This document shows positions 1-9,655 of a stretch of DNA of 64,000 bases, piece after piece. Origin of the DNA: Clusia tigrina (lineage: Eukaryota > Arthropoda > Insecta > Diptera > Clusiidae). The DNA lies in contig OV050030.1 of assembly GCA_920105625.2 (NCBI GenBank), forward strand, positions 184,993,315 to 185,057,314. The letters are read 5' to 3'. The notes below the pieces were generated by a model. It ran no database searches and was not told the origin of the DNA. It saw only the letters and a program-made list of their open reading frames with translations. Numbering within the stretch: position 1 is the first letter of the stretch; each line of letters starts with the position of its first letter. Position numbers and translations under genes: made by a program.

Positions 1-95
1 CGCATGGCCTCCCTGCTGCGGCAAAGATAACCATAGGACCATTAAGGCGACTGCACTACGAGCAAAGATAACGGTCCTGAGCGGGGACCCAATCA

Positions 96-689
96 ATGAA
101 TAGTAACAATAACAATACCAACAAAACAAACAAAGACGACGGCGCGATGAAGGTCCCCTTCGGCAGGAGGTCTACTATCCAGAGGACCCCTGCTCAGGTA
201 ATAAGAAAGACGGTGGTGCGGAGAAACACACTGGCAGACACCAGTGAGCTTCAGCGAGTGATGGGCATGAGGGCCGATCCGACGGCAATGGCGGTCATCC
301 CTCCCGATGAGGTCATTGCCAAAGGCAAAATGGCTGTGCTGGACTGGCACATTGAAGCACTCATAGCTTTCCTTGTGCCAAGGCACAATGTACATGCCGA
401 CATCAAGCGGAAGGCATCCAAAATCCGGGATGTCTGCTTGCAGGTCGTCGAGGAGCAGGACGCAGGTACGGCTGCGAAAGTGCCACAGCTGGTGCAAGCC
501 GACAGGGCAGTCCAGACTGAAGGGCGGACGGAGAAGGTGGACAAGGAAGTGCAGGTTGGCGGCCCTCCTGTGGACAACCAAGGCAAAGCCGGTGCGTCTT
601 CGCGGACAGCCCCTGCCCAGGCGAAGAGCTACGCGGCCGCAGTCGCAACGCCAAGCGCCCCCGTGAGAAGGGGGATCCGGAGCAAGTAA
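96..689 (+). pseudogene. R1a ORF1 (gag-like), N-terminal part
   Basis: A 197-codon frame starting at ATG 96, after a GATAAC-rich leader. It is rich in Asn, Thr, Lys and Arg near the start and low in complexity towards the end, as is usual for the N-terminal region of R1-clade ORF1 proteins, which bind element RNA. No domain can be recognised in this piece alone. It stops at TAA 687-689 and the downstream ORF1 piece lies in a different frame, so ORF1 is frameshifted between 690 and 790. It is assigned to ORF1 by its position directly ahead of the zinc-knuckle part. A separate small ORF is possible but less likely. Confidence 0.55.
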
Positions 690-790
690 GTCCGACTAGC
701 CGAGCGGTAGCTAAGAGGGGGAGGGGGGATGCCCCGACACTGGCGGCCGAGAAAACGGTAACCCGGACAAATCCTAAGACCCATAAGCCT

Positions 791-1612
791 ATGGCTGGAA
801 AGGCGGAGGGTGCAGAAGTTGGGTGGACCACAGTTCGTTCCAGACCCCAAGCGAAGCGGAAGGGCCGGAAGCCTAAGCCAGCGCGCCCCGATGCCATCGT
901 CATCAGGGAAACTGGCACGGTGAGCTACGCGGACATCCTCCGCAAGATCAAGAGGGACCCGCAGCTGTCAGAGCTGGGAGAGAGCGTCCGCAGGATCCGA
1001 AAGACGGCCAAGGGTGAACTGCTTCTGGAGTTGAGCGTGGCGGCAGATCCAAAGACACCCCAGTATCATGAGGCGGTGGCGACTGTCCTGGGAACCAGTG
1101 TGGAGGTGCGTAAGCTCACGCAGGAAACCCTAGTGGAGGTGAAAGACCTAGACGAAGTCACCACGGTTGAAGATGTCCACGAGGCGCTGTGTACAGCCAA
1201 TCTCTCGGAGAGGCCTCCCGTGGATGCAATCAGGTCTCTCAGGAAAGCGTACGGTGGAACACAGACAGCGGTCATCAGTCTGTCGCCCCAGGCAGCCGCA
1301 GCCCTTCTGAAAGCTGGCTGGCTGAGAGTCGGATAAACCTCATGCCGGGTGCGCGAAAAGGTGACTCCCCTGCGTTGTTACAAATGTATGGAGCTCGGCC
1401 ACACCGCGCAGAAATGCGGTAGCAAGGATGATTGGCGCCAAAAGTGCTACAGATGCGGCACAGAGGGCCATAACGCACGGGAGTGCGACAAGGCCCCCAC
1501 GTGTGCCCTTTGTAAGGCCAGCGGCCGCAAGGATGTGGAGCATCCGACAGGATGCAGCTCATGCCCATTCTACAAGCGAGCCGCGGAGAAGAGGTCCAGG
1601 CGCAGGAGATGA
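791..1612 (+). pseudogene. R1a ORF1 (gag-like), core and zinc knuckles
   Basis: One reading frame runs from 791 to the TGA at 1610-1612, broken by a single in-frame TAA at 1334-1336. The second copy (near 43940, - strand) has a Trp codon at the equivalent place. The C-terminal third carries two CCHC-type knuckles, CYKCMELGHTAQKC and CYRCGTEGHNAREC, followed by a further Cys/His cluster (CALC...HPTGC). These motifs are known in R1-clade ORF1 proteins, which package element RNA. The stop TGA overlaps the ORF2 start as ATGA (1609-1612). The part after the stop (1349-1612) has no ATG of its own, consistent with a broken longer protein. Confidence 0.75.
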
Positions 1613-1777
1613 GGTTGTTCCAACTCAATATCAACCACTGCGAGGCTGCACAGGATCTCCTGGAGTAGGCCGTTAGGGAACAGATGGTCGATGTTGCAGT
1701 GCTTAGCGAGCCGTATAGGCGCAAGCACCAAGGAGTATGAGCCGAAGACACCACTGGTGGTGCCGCACTTTGGGTGT
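1609..1777 (+). pseudogene. R1a ORF2, start of endonuclease domain
   Basis: ATG 1609 begins MRLFQLNINHCEAAQDLLE, the usual opening of an APE-type endonuclease in R1-clade ORF2 (an N-x-N-H strand). In-frame stops are present at 1666-1668 (TAG) and 1738-1740 (TGA); the second falls where copy R1b has Trp. The frame is cut at 1777 by the Jockey insertion and resumes in the correct phase at 9664 if one copy of the 8-bp target repeat is removed. So ORF2 was already one gene at the time of insertion, although it may have been inactive by then. Confidence 0.75.
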
Positions 1778-1993
1778 TTTTTTATTTTTTTTTTATTGTA
1801 TATATATATTTTATTGAATCTCTTAAAAAATATCTTAGAACTAACAATAAATCTTCTTAGTATATTTAACATTTCACTTTTAAATTCATATTAATCATTA
1901 CCAACCTCCCAGTGCCAGTGCTTTGAGGAGTTATGGTATATGAAAAGAAGTAGCGCAATACTTAAATAATAGCGTAATGAAAAAGCTTAACAT

Positions 1994-4558
1994 CTAATTT
2001 GTTGCTAAGCGCAGCACGTCCATCCTTTTCTGGCGGGTGTGTCCTTGATGCTGTAGTAGGCGCCTCGCTAATGCATTGCGATGCTTGTCTAGCTTTGCTA
2101 AGTAAGATTCAGCAAGTCGGGAAACTTCTTTAGTTACATACGGGATATGTAAATCTCTGTGGATTTTAACGTTTTTGATGTACCAAGGAGCATTGGTAAT
2201 CATTCGAAGAATTTTCGATTGGGCTTTTTGCAGCTTTTCGACATTTGAGAGTGAAGCAGTACCCCAGAGTTGTATACCGTAGGTCCATATGATTAATTTG
2301 AGTAACTTTTGCACTTATATGCTTTGCCCAAGTCAGTCTACGATTTAAATGCATTCCTAGATATTTAGTTTCTGTCGCCTGAGGGATCGGCTTGGTGTTA
2401 ATTTGCACAAGGGGGCAAGTACTCCTGCATAGAGTGAATGTGACATGAACGCATTTCGACTCATTGACTTTGATTCTCCAGTGGTCAAGCCATTCCTGAA
2501 GCATGTTGACGTGTACTTGGAGAAGTTTTGACGCCTCTTTCGGATTTGTGTGAGTACACAATATGGCTGTGTCATCGGCAAAAGTATAGGTGATAGTCTT
2601 GCCGTTTGTTGGCATATCTGCAGTGAACAACGTATAGAGCAGGGGACCTAATACGCTGCCTTGCGGTACTCCAGCTTGTATAGGGTATTCATCTGAGATG
2701 AAGCTTTTTTGTTTCACCACAAAGCGTCTACCTGAGAGATAGCTTTCGAGCAATGTGTAGATGTTAAGAGGTAACATACATTTCAGTTTGTGCAAGATTC
2801 CTTCGTGCCAGACCTTATCAAATGCCTGAGTGATGTCGAGAAAAACTGCGGAACAGTATTGCTTCTTTTCGAACGTTTCTTGTATAGTGTTTACAATACG
2901 ATGAACTTGTTCGATAGTACTGTGTTTTCCTCTAAACCCAAACTGGTGGTTTGGTATAACATTACACTGTTTGACAACGTCTTTAATACGCTTTATTAAC
3001 AAACTTTCAAAGAGTTTTGAAAAAATTGATAGCAGACTAATTGGTCTGTAGGAAGAGACGCTTGTTGGGTCCTTTCCAGCTTTGGGAATCATGATAATTT
3101 GAGAAATTTTCCATGAGTAAGGAAAGAAACCAATGCGTATTATAGCATTTAATATATGCAAGAGATGCATTGTGGCTATTGCTGGGAGCTCTTTTATCAT
3201 TTGGCCCGTAATCAGATCACGCCCTTGAGATTTTTTGGCATTGAGTTCTTTGATAGCGTTTGTCAGCTCCTTTTTGGCAATCGAGATACCATTGACGCTA
3301 GGGATAGCATCAACCGCCGTTAGAGAACGGACGGAACTAGCAAGATTAGGGGTGAAAACATGCTCCAAATGATTTGCGAATGCTATTCCCTTTTCTGCAT
3401 CACTTCTTGCCCAGTTGCCGTTGGGAAGGCGTATTGGTGACTCCATTTGAATGGGTTTTTTCGAGTTTTTGGCCGTTCGCCATAGAGAATAGCTTGAGGC
3501 TTCTGTAGGACAGAGGGTCTCTACAAACTCGTGAAACTCGGAGGTTTCCTTTTCTTTTAGAAGGTGATGCAGTTTTTTAGTACATTCATTCAGTTTCTTC
3601 TTCAGAGAAGGTGATCTCTGCAATTGCCATTCTCTCCTAAGAGATCTTTTTTCGGAGAGGAGCTTCAGAATGTCTTGGGGAGTACACTCTTGTCGGGTTT
3701 GAACTTTAGAACGTGGTGTAGCAATTTTTACTGTTTGGGATAGCAATTGAGTGAAATTGAAAATAGCGGAGTTTATTTCCTGCTCAGACTTTAGGGAGGT
3801 CTTTATTTCAAGATGTGAACTTATGAACATCTTATATTTAAGCCAGTCTATATTCTTGTAGTCGAAACTACCACTCACGTTTTTCTGATAGGAGTTTTCA
3901 GAAAAGATAGTTATTATTGTGGGAGTGTGATCAGAGGAAAGCTCCAGAGAGGAATGCACAAGAGAGTGTACATTATTTATACCTCTAGTGATGGCGAAGT
4001 CAATAAGATCTGGAATCTTCTGTTTGTCGGATGGCCAGTATGTAGGCTTACCATTGGACAAGACATTAAGACCAAGAGCATTTATCGCAGAGAAGAGTTT
4101 TCTGCCTTTGGGAGTTACTAAACGTGAGCCCCAATGAGTATGCTTTGCATTAAAGTCTCCAGCAGCAATGAACTTAGCATCGAGAGTACTAAAGAATTGT
4201 TTTGCTGCTCATCTATATTAAACCTGGGTGGGCAATAGATGGATGATACTGTCAAGCCTTTCATGTATTCTTCGAGCTGAATAGTCGTCGCTTGTAGATA
4301 ATCGGTACAGTATCCTTGCATTGGGAAATGCTTTATTCTATTCTTGATCAGAATAGCTGTACCACCACGTGCTTTGCCACCGGGGTGTTTGGTGTCATAA
4401 ACTTTGTATCCCGCTATCTGGAAACAGTTTTTCTGAGTAAGGTGAGTTGCAGAAATTAGCATCAAATCTATTGAGTTATCGTTGAGAAATAGTTTGAGCT
4501 CATTTTTGTGCTGACTTATGCCACTTGCATTCCAATGACAGATTTTCAGTGCGTTCAT
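1994..4558 (-). pseudogene. Jockey ORF2: endonuclease and reverse transcriptase
   Basis: It starts at ATG 4558, which overlaps the ORF1 stop as ATGA. The endonuclease opens with LKICHWNASGISQHKNELK and contains GDFNAKH (about 4140) and SSDHTP (about 3930), the metal-binding and catalytic motifs of APE-type nucleases. A frameshift near 4200 separates its first part from the long 4061-2166 frame. The reverse transcriptase shows RPISLLSIFSKLFESLL, GVPQGSVLGPLLYTLF and FADD (about 2568-2580). A second frameshift near 2310 moves the C-terminal part (YGIQLWGTASLSN..., to 1994) to another frame. There is no RNase H, as expected for Jockey. Two frameshifts make it inactive. Confidence 0.85.
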
Positions 4559-5063
4559 GGTTTTGTTAATAGGGATTGCAAAAGCATGTTCTGATTACGT
4601 ATCATGTCTTGCATCATACTTTGCATTGAGTACATAAATTGCGTCATATTTGCGATGAACTCTTGTAAAGTCTTTTCAAGAGTACTCTCATCATTTTTAG
4701 GGTTTACTGGTGGGGTGCCTTTGAGAATATTTGCGTAAGAAATACTTGAAGGCTGTGCTTCACGGGCAGAGATTTCGCGCAAAACTGTTACGGGAGGAAC
4801 AGTTTTAACTTGTTTTGGCTGAGGTGCAAATTTATTTTTTATATGAGCGTATACAGTGCAGCCTCTTTAGTTTGCAGTGTGATTTTCACCACAGTTGCTA
4901 CATTTTTTGACACTGTAGTCGTCTTTGGGTTTTGTGCAGTTTTGTGACATGCGGAGATCACCACAAACGACACATACACTGGGAAGAGTACAGTATTTTC
5001 TAGTGTGCCCAGATTCTTGGCAGTTCAGGCATTGAACTGGTCCAATTCGCTTGTGCGGTTCTT
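4555..5063 (-). pseudogene. Jockey ORF1, C-terminal part with zinc knuckles
   Basis: The upstream end carries RIGPVQCLNCQESGHTRKYC, then VCGD...C and CSNCGENH, the three-knuckle array found in Jockey ORF1 proteins, which bind RNA. A stop near 4867 and a change of frame separate this from the C-terminal tail (4782-4555, ending QSLLTKP), which contains the SYANILKG segment common in this family. The tail ends in TGA overlapping the ORF2 ATG. Upstream of 5063 the sequence no longer matches ORF1: residues before KEPHKRIG come from unrelated DNA. Confidence 0.75.
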
Positions 5064-5430
5064 TAGGAATCGCTCTTTTTCTCATATTTGTTTATTAATA
5101 GCTGCTCTCCTTCCTTCTCCTTAATATACAAATTTACTTGGACCTCCTTGTTTAATTAGTCGCTGATACCATCAAAACGTTCGCTAACATATTTAAAAAC
5201 TGACTTAATATTTTCTTCGAAATCTTGTTCAACAGTTTTAATTTTTGTATAAACTGTTGCAGATTGATTTTGAATCTCTTTCATATCACTTAAAATCTCC
5301 ACTAGCTTTTCTCTTATTTCATCAATTACGAAAATTTTGTTGTGCATTATTTGCAATTAGATCATTCAAATTTATGATACGTTTTGGGGTTACATTGAGA
5401 TTGTTTTTACCGAGTCCGCGTTTCACTTGC
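5064..5430. other. Unassigned AT-rich stretch with a short coiled-coil frame
   Basis: This lies between the broken Jockey ORF1 and a gypsy integrase scrap. On the - strand, 5356-5156 encodes 66 residues (MQIMHNKIFVIDEIREKL...) with heptad-like hydrophobic spacing, so it may form a short coiled coil, as gag N-termini do. I do not recognise the family. No promoter or RNA gene is evident. It may be a scrap of the gypsy or BEL elements next to it. Confidence 0.3.
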
Positions 5431-5569
5431 TAATATGCTATTCAACAATTGTCTTACTTCCTAGTTGTCTCTTGCTTCACTCTTTCGTTTGCACAATTTT
5501 GCAATTGTTTACCAATGCAGTTTTTGACTGACTCACGTTTTTCTTTTCTTTATTTTTTCACAATTTATT

Positions 5570-5769
5570 CTTATACTGTTACTACTCTCGTGGTTGGTCC
5601 TCTCATGGGAATTGCTTACGTCACCGAAATTACAAATCACATTGATCATCTTGGCCGACCTCGTCGTCTTGTCAGTGACAGGGGCACAGGCTTTAGTTCG
5701 CATGAATTTGATGTATTCATTGCTGCCCGTAATATCCAACATGTAAAGGTCGCCACTCAGCTGCCTTGA
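5570..5769 (+). pseudogene. Gypsy integrase core fragment
   Basis: The translation includes GRPRRLVSDRGTGFSSHEF and then RNIQHVKVATQLP. This is the second-Asp region of a Ty3/Gypsy integrase catalytic core (usual form SDRGTxF...) and the strand leading towards the catalytic Glu, which is absent. The fragment ends at a TGA at 5767-5769. It faces the opposite way to the BEL remnant that follows. About 65 residues of a domain that is normally about 120 remain, so this is a relic. Confidence 0.6.
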
Positions 5770-6425
5770 ATTTGGTTCCGTTGTTCCTGGGAGTACCCAA
5801 TCGTGATGTAAAATTCCTGACACACATTATATAGGAGCTTGTGTCCAGAGCGTGGGCAACGTCGAAGTGCACGGCTTCCAAAGCCAAGCAGGTAAATATC
5901 ACGCCCCAACGCTTCTCATTTGTTTAAAACAGAGGTCCATAATAATCTACTTACTGATTTTGTCAATGCTCTTCAGGCTTCTTAGACTAGAAATTTCAAC
6001 CCCAAACTCTGTCATTTGTGGCTGCTTAAATACAAGTGCTTTCGCCTGCTGAATCATTTCAAAGCTGACGCTTTTAGCTGTAAGAGGGTAGCGCCTGAGT
6101 TTTAAATACAGCAGGAATATTGCCACAGCACGATACAAGCGACTCCAGTGTGAAAAATATTCTACGTTGAGGTTTAGAGATTGGTTGGTGGTGAGATGTT
6201 TTCCGATTTATAGCAATCGTAGCTCACTGTGTTCCATCGATCTGAAATCGTCCCACTTTGGACACAATCCGCATGGAATATGAAGAATTCACGCCCAGAA
6301 TACCATGAATTCCTTTGTGTTCTAGTTTTCGTGACACAGTCGGCTGGATTCAATTTCGATGCTACCCATTTCCACTGGGTGACGTTTGAATATTTGGGGA
6401 TTTCTCCTACCCTGTGCATGACATA
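5770..6425 (-). pseudogene. BEL/Pao pol remnant (RNase H end and integrase)
   Basis: Read on the - strand, 6419-6174 contains WKWVASKLNPADCVTK, the typical end of a BEL/Pao RNase H domain. Further down, 6138-5947 resembles the start of the BEL integrase (LKLRRYPLTAKSV), and 5902-5720 shows an integrase core piece (CLALEAVHFDVAHALDTSSY, then RLGTPRNNGTKF). Each piece is in a different frame, with stops between. Its family is related to, but clearly different from, the BEL copies at 17957-31394. The LOA-like LINE tail meets it at 6430. Confidence 0.65.
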
Positions 6426-6429
6426 TTAG

Positions 6430-8277
6430 TTAGGTAGGTAGGTAGGTAAAGCGGCCACCCGAAAAGGGCGCACTTAGGCCAACAGTGACCCTTTGTGATA
6501 CCGCATGGGACAGCAAGTCCCATCCCTTTCAAAGGTCCAGCCATTTGGAGCTTTTAATGAAGCTGTTGATGGAGCAAATCTTTTTTTTTGAGATATCTCC
6601 CAAGGAGTCCAAAAAGTAGTCGCCTAGGAAAGTGCGCCTCCTTCTGGACAAAGCTGGACACGTGCACAACAGGTGAGCAGTAGACTCTTCCTCCTCCTCG
6701 TCCATGCAACTCCTGCAGAAGTCATTAGAGGCGATCCCCACCCTACACCCGTGTGTGCCTAGAGTCCAGTGTCCCGTTAAGACGCTAATCACGGGATCTA
6801 TGCTTTGTCTATTTAGAGCCAGTAGGTCCTTAGAGCGCTTGACATTTATCTCTGGCCAGGTTTGTCTAGCTATTTAACATCCTGAAAGTTCAGACCAGCG
6901 CCTGCCCGCTGTTCCTAAGGATATTGTATTTACTAAGAGCTTACATGTGGCAATAGGAATACCGAATTGCGACCTATCTGGTTCCATCGGTATGGTAGTA
7001 CCCTCACGGGCAAGTTCATCCGCCTTGCAGTTCCCTGGAATATCTCTGTGACCGGGAACCCAGCACAGATGCAGACGGGTCTGCTTAGCTATCTCGCCTA
7101 ACGATTTGCGGCAGCTCTTGACGGCTTTTGAGGTGATAATAACCGAATCCAGGGAGCGCAAAGCAGCTTGGCTGTCGGACAGAATGCAAATATCAAGTCC
7201 AGATATCTTCTTCTTCCTTAGCCAAGACAGTGCTGCCTCTATAGCCGCGACCTCTGCCTGAAAAACACTGCAGTGGTCGGGCATCCTAAAGGACATTTTA
7301 ATATCAAAATCTTCTGAGAATACACCACCTCCCACCCTACTCTGTAGTTTGGATCCATCTGTGTAGATGTGAACCCCTTCTACATGAGTGGGGATGCCAT
7401 CCTTCCATTCGTCCCTGGAGGGAATGGAGATCTTGCACATACCATTGAAGGCGTACATTGGTGTGATGTAGTCGAAAGAGTCAGGAATACCCTCAAAATA
7501 TCTTAAAATGGACGCATGACCTATATTCCTGGCATCCCATTGATGCGTAGCTTTTAGTCTGATAGCTGAGTTTGCAGCCATTTTTTCGCCAAAAAGCCTA
7601 ACAGGCAGCAGATTGAGCATAATATCCAATGCTGCCGTTGGAGTCGTTCTAATGGCACTACTTATGAATACCTCTGCCGTTCTTTGTACCTTTGTTATCA
7701 GCCTATTGTATGTGGACTTACTTAGGGCTGTCCACCAAGCAAGCACCCCATAGAAAAGGACTGGTCGTACCACAGCTGTATATATCCAATACGCTACCTT
7801 AGGCTGTAACCCCCATTTTTTGCCTATGACTCTTTTGCAAGAGTACAGAGCTAGCTGAGCCTTCCTAATGCGCTCGCTTATATTGGCCTTCCAATTCAGC
7901 TTCCTATCTAGGATCACGCCCAGATATTTAGCCTCCTCGACAAGGTCAATATATACACCCATTAGTTTTGGAGCAATAAATTGAGGAATATTATACTTCC
8001 TAGTGAAGAGTACCAGCTTAGTCTTGGTCGGATTAACCCCCAACCCACAGTCAGTAGTCCATTTAGAGAGAATGTTCAGCACGTTTTGCATCAAGTTCCT
8101 CAAAGTAGATATGTATTTACCCGAGATACTAATAGCAACATCATCCGCATACGCAACCACCTTGCACCCTTCCCTCTCCAGTCGAACAAGCAGCTGATTT
8201 ACTGCAAGATTCCAGAGTAGGGGTGAAAGAACTCCACCTTGAGGTGTGCCTCTGCACACGGACTTCTTGGCCGACGC
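6430..8277 (-). mobile_element. LOA-like LINE, 5'-truncated (LOA-a)
   Basis: A non-LTR element with RNase H downstream of reverse transcriptase, as in the LOA and I groups. It is truncated inside the reverse transcriptase at about 8277, where Jockey ORF1 sequence begins. Its 3' end is a short tandem repeat, GGTA units on the + strand at 6430-6448 (TACC on the coding strand), not a poly(A) tail. The unrelated-looking LOA-c copy at 59462 ends the same way. Bases 6449-6528 are a 3' UTR. Confidence 0.75.
6529..8259 (-). pseudogene. LOA-like ORF2: reverse transcriptase, RNase H, C-terminal Cys cluster
   Basis: The frame begins CRGTPQGGVLSPLLWNL, part of reverse transcriptase motif B, followed by VAYADDVAI with the catalytic YADD. 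It then has a linker and RNase H: IYTDGSKL (Asp), FQAEVAAIEAAL (Glu), ILSDSQAAL (Asp) and WVPGHRDIPGNCKADELA (His/Asp). Beyond an in-frame TAA at 6874-6876 the same frame resumes with VLTGHWTLGTHGCR and NDFCRSC...HLLCTCPAL, the C-terminal Cys/His cluster of such ORFs. The endonuclease and the first half of the reverse transcriptase are missing, so it cannot be autonomous. Confidence 0.85.
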
Positions 8278-8286
8278 CGCCCCCAG

Positions 8287-9429
8287 CTGGGAAGTGTACA
8301 GTATTTTCTAGTGTGCCCAAATTCTTGGCAGTTCAGGCATTGAACTGGTCCAATTCGCTTGTGGGGTTCTTCTACAGAGATTTTTCTGTGTAGAAGATAG
8401 CGAAGGTTGTAGATCGGGTGTGATTCGCCTTTTCTGAGGTTCGAGTCGACTGGCTGTAGCTCAACGCGAAAGAGCGGTAGTGGAATCTTGTCTTTATTGC
8501 GTATGTTAAACACAGAGTTTGCGGTAAAACCCTCTTGGGATAGGGCTTCTCTTATTTCGTTGGGATCTACGTCAGCTACGATTCCTCTAAGGACAACAAC
8601 AATGCCTTTGCTACTTTTAAGTTGGTAGGTGTAATAGTTTTTTTTTCTCTGTGTCAAAGAGATTGACGACTTTGCGATAGCTTGATTCGATATATAATTG
8701 AATTTTGGTTTCATGTATTTTGCCTTTTAGTATTGGGACAACATGAAAGTTTTTAGCACCAATTAGAGTAGTTAGAGTTTTTACGAGAGCGTTAGAGTTG
8801 CGCTCCCTTAAATAAATTGGTGGGGGCTTTACCTCTTTTAGCACTTTCTGGGTAGAATTGTCTTCGGCATTTGCAAGAGGTGCAAACCTGTTAGAAGCGA
8901 GTGGATTCTTTTCAGAAGCATTATCATTAGATTTAATCTGCTTTGCCGATTTTTGAGACAATTTTTGAGGACTCAACTTGCGCTTAACCACAATATAGCG
9001 GTCCATACCAGTCTGTATTACCGAACGTTTTCCTTGGTTGGCTGTAGCATGCATGTTGAGAGGTTCTACTGGTGAGAGAGAGTTGCTTTGCATACTCCAC
9101 GGCAAAGTGTTTACCGACCCAGAGCCAACAATAAGCGTACTTACGTTTTTGCAGCAGTCGTTACTTACTGTAATGTGCTCAAGCTGAGAGCCAGCGTTAG
9201 CAGAGCCAGAGCGGGAGAGCTGTTTATGGGAGCAGTCAGACACTGAAAAGCTGCGCTGCCTACCGATGCTGTCGGATTGCGCTATAAGTGTATTAATTTC
9301 ACTTGACGAGAGATCGCAACTGTTTTTATTTATTTTCACGCTGTTGTTATTGTTTTGTTGTGTTTCCGCATCGGTTGTCTTCGTTGCTGTTGCTGCACTA
9401 GCTGAACGCGCGGGTGGCGACCGCAACAT
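8287..9429 (-). pseudogene. Jockey ORF1, N-terminal and PRE/C2HC-like part
   Basis: ATG 9429 opens a Ser/Asn/Lys-rich N-terminal region of about 180 residues, then NRFAPLA and the start of the gag core (LVKTLTTLIGAKNFHVV). A frameshift in the A run near 8640 (T run on +) moves the frame. The continuation (8714-8287) reads GIVVVLRGIVADVDPNEIRE, FNIRNKDKIPLPLFRVEL and KRIGPVQCLNCQEFGHTRKY. This arrangement, a domain preceding CCHC knuckles, is characteristic of Jockey-type ORF1, which forms RNA-protein particles. It ends abruptly at 8287 inside the knuckle array. Confidence 0.75.
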
Positions 9430-9655
9430 GTAATGTTTACAGGTCAGATTTTCGCGATTTTTTTTTTATTTTGTTCCTTGTTGTATGTAGTAATATTTAT
9501 CAGTACTTTTTTGTTAGCCGGGTAGAGAGCTTTTGATTTTTTTTGTTTCTGATGATGTTTTTAATTTTTGTTTTCGTTTTTTTAGTTCTTTTTCGTGGTT
9601 AAAGCTTAGAGCCGCGGAGAACACGTCTGCTCGCGTTTTAATGAAAACAGCTGCC
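8287..9655 (-). mobile_element. Jockey-clade LINE, 5' portion
   Basis: This contains the 5' UTR (9430-9655, T-rich on the + strand) and most of ORF1 on the - strand. Its outer end meets TTGGGTGT at 9656-9663, the same 8 bp that flank the Jockey 3' end at 1770-1777. The inner end stops at 8287 within the first zinc knuckle region. The last 85 bp (8287-8371) are repeated, with about four differences, at 4979-5063. Confidence 0.75.

Larger units (their letters stand above)
1..1777 (+). mobile_element. R1-clade LINE, copy R1a, 5' part
   Basis: A non-LTR retrotransposon read on the + strand: leader, ORF1 with paired CCHC knuckles, then the start of an endonuclease ORF2. The element continues at 9656-11154; the two parts are separated by a Jockey insertion bounded by the 8-bp repeat TTGGGTGT. 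The second copy at 40736-44010 (-) shows the same order and supports the assignment. Bases 1-95 are upstream leader with no gene; the true 5' end may lie outside the window. Confidence 0.8.
1778..5063 (-). mobile_element. Jockey-clade LINE, 3' portion
   Basis: On the - strand this holds the end of ORF1 (zinc knuckles), all of ORF2 (endonuclease and reverse transcriptase) and an A-rich tail, seen as T runs at 1776-1795. Its 3' end abuts TTGGGTGT (1770-1777), and the same 8 bp follow the Jockey 5' end at 9656-9663, so both Jockey segments probably come from one insertion into R1a. The middle has been rearranged: an 85-bp stretch of ORF1 occurs both at 4979-5063 and 8287-8371, flanking unrelated DNA. 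Bases 1778-1993 are an AT-rich 3' UTR without a gene. Confidence 0.8.

Noticed and set aside
93..918. Minus-strand frames opposite R1a ORF1
   Set aside because: Cys-rich only because of antisense codons; no conserved order, while the + strand has zinc knuckles.
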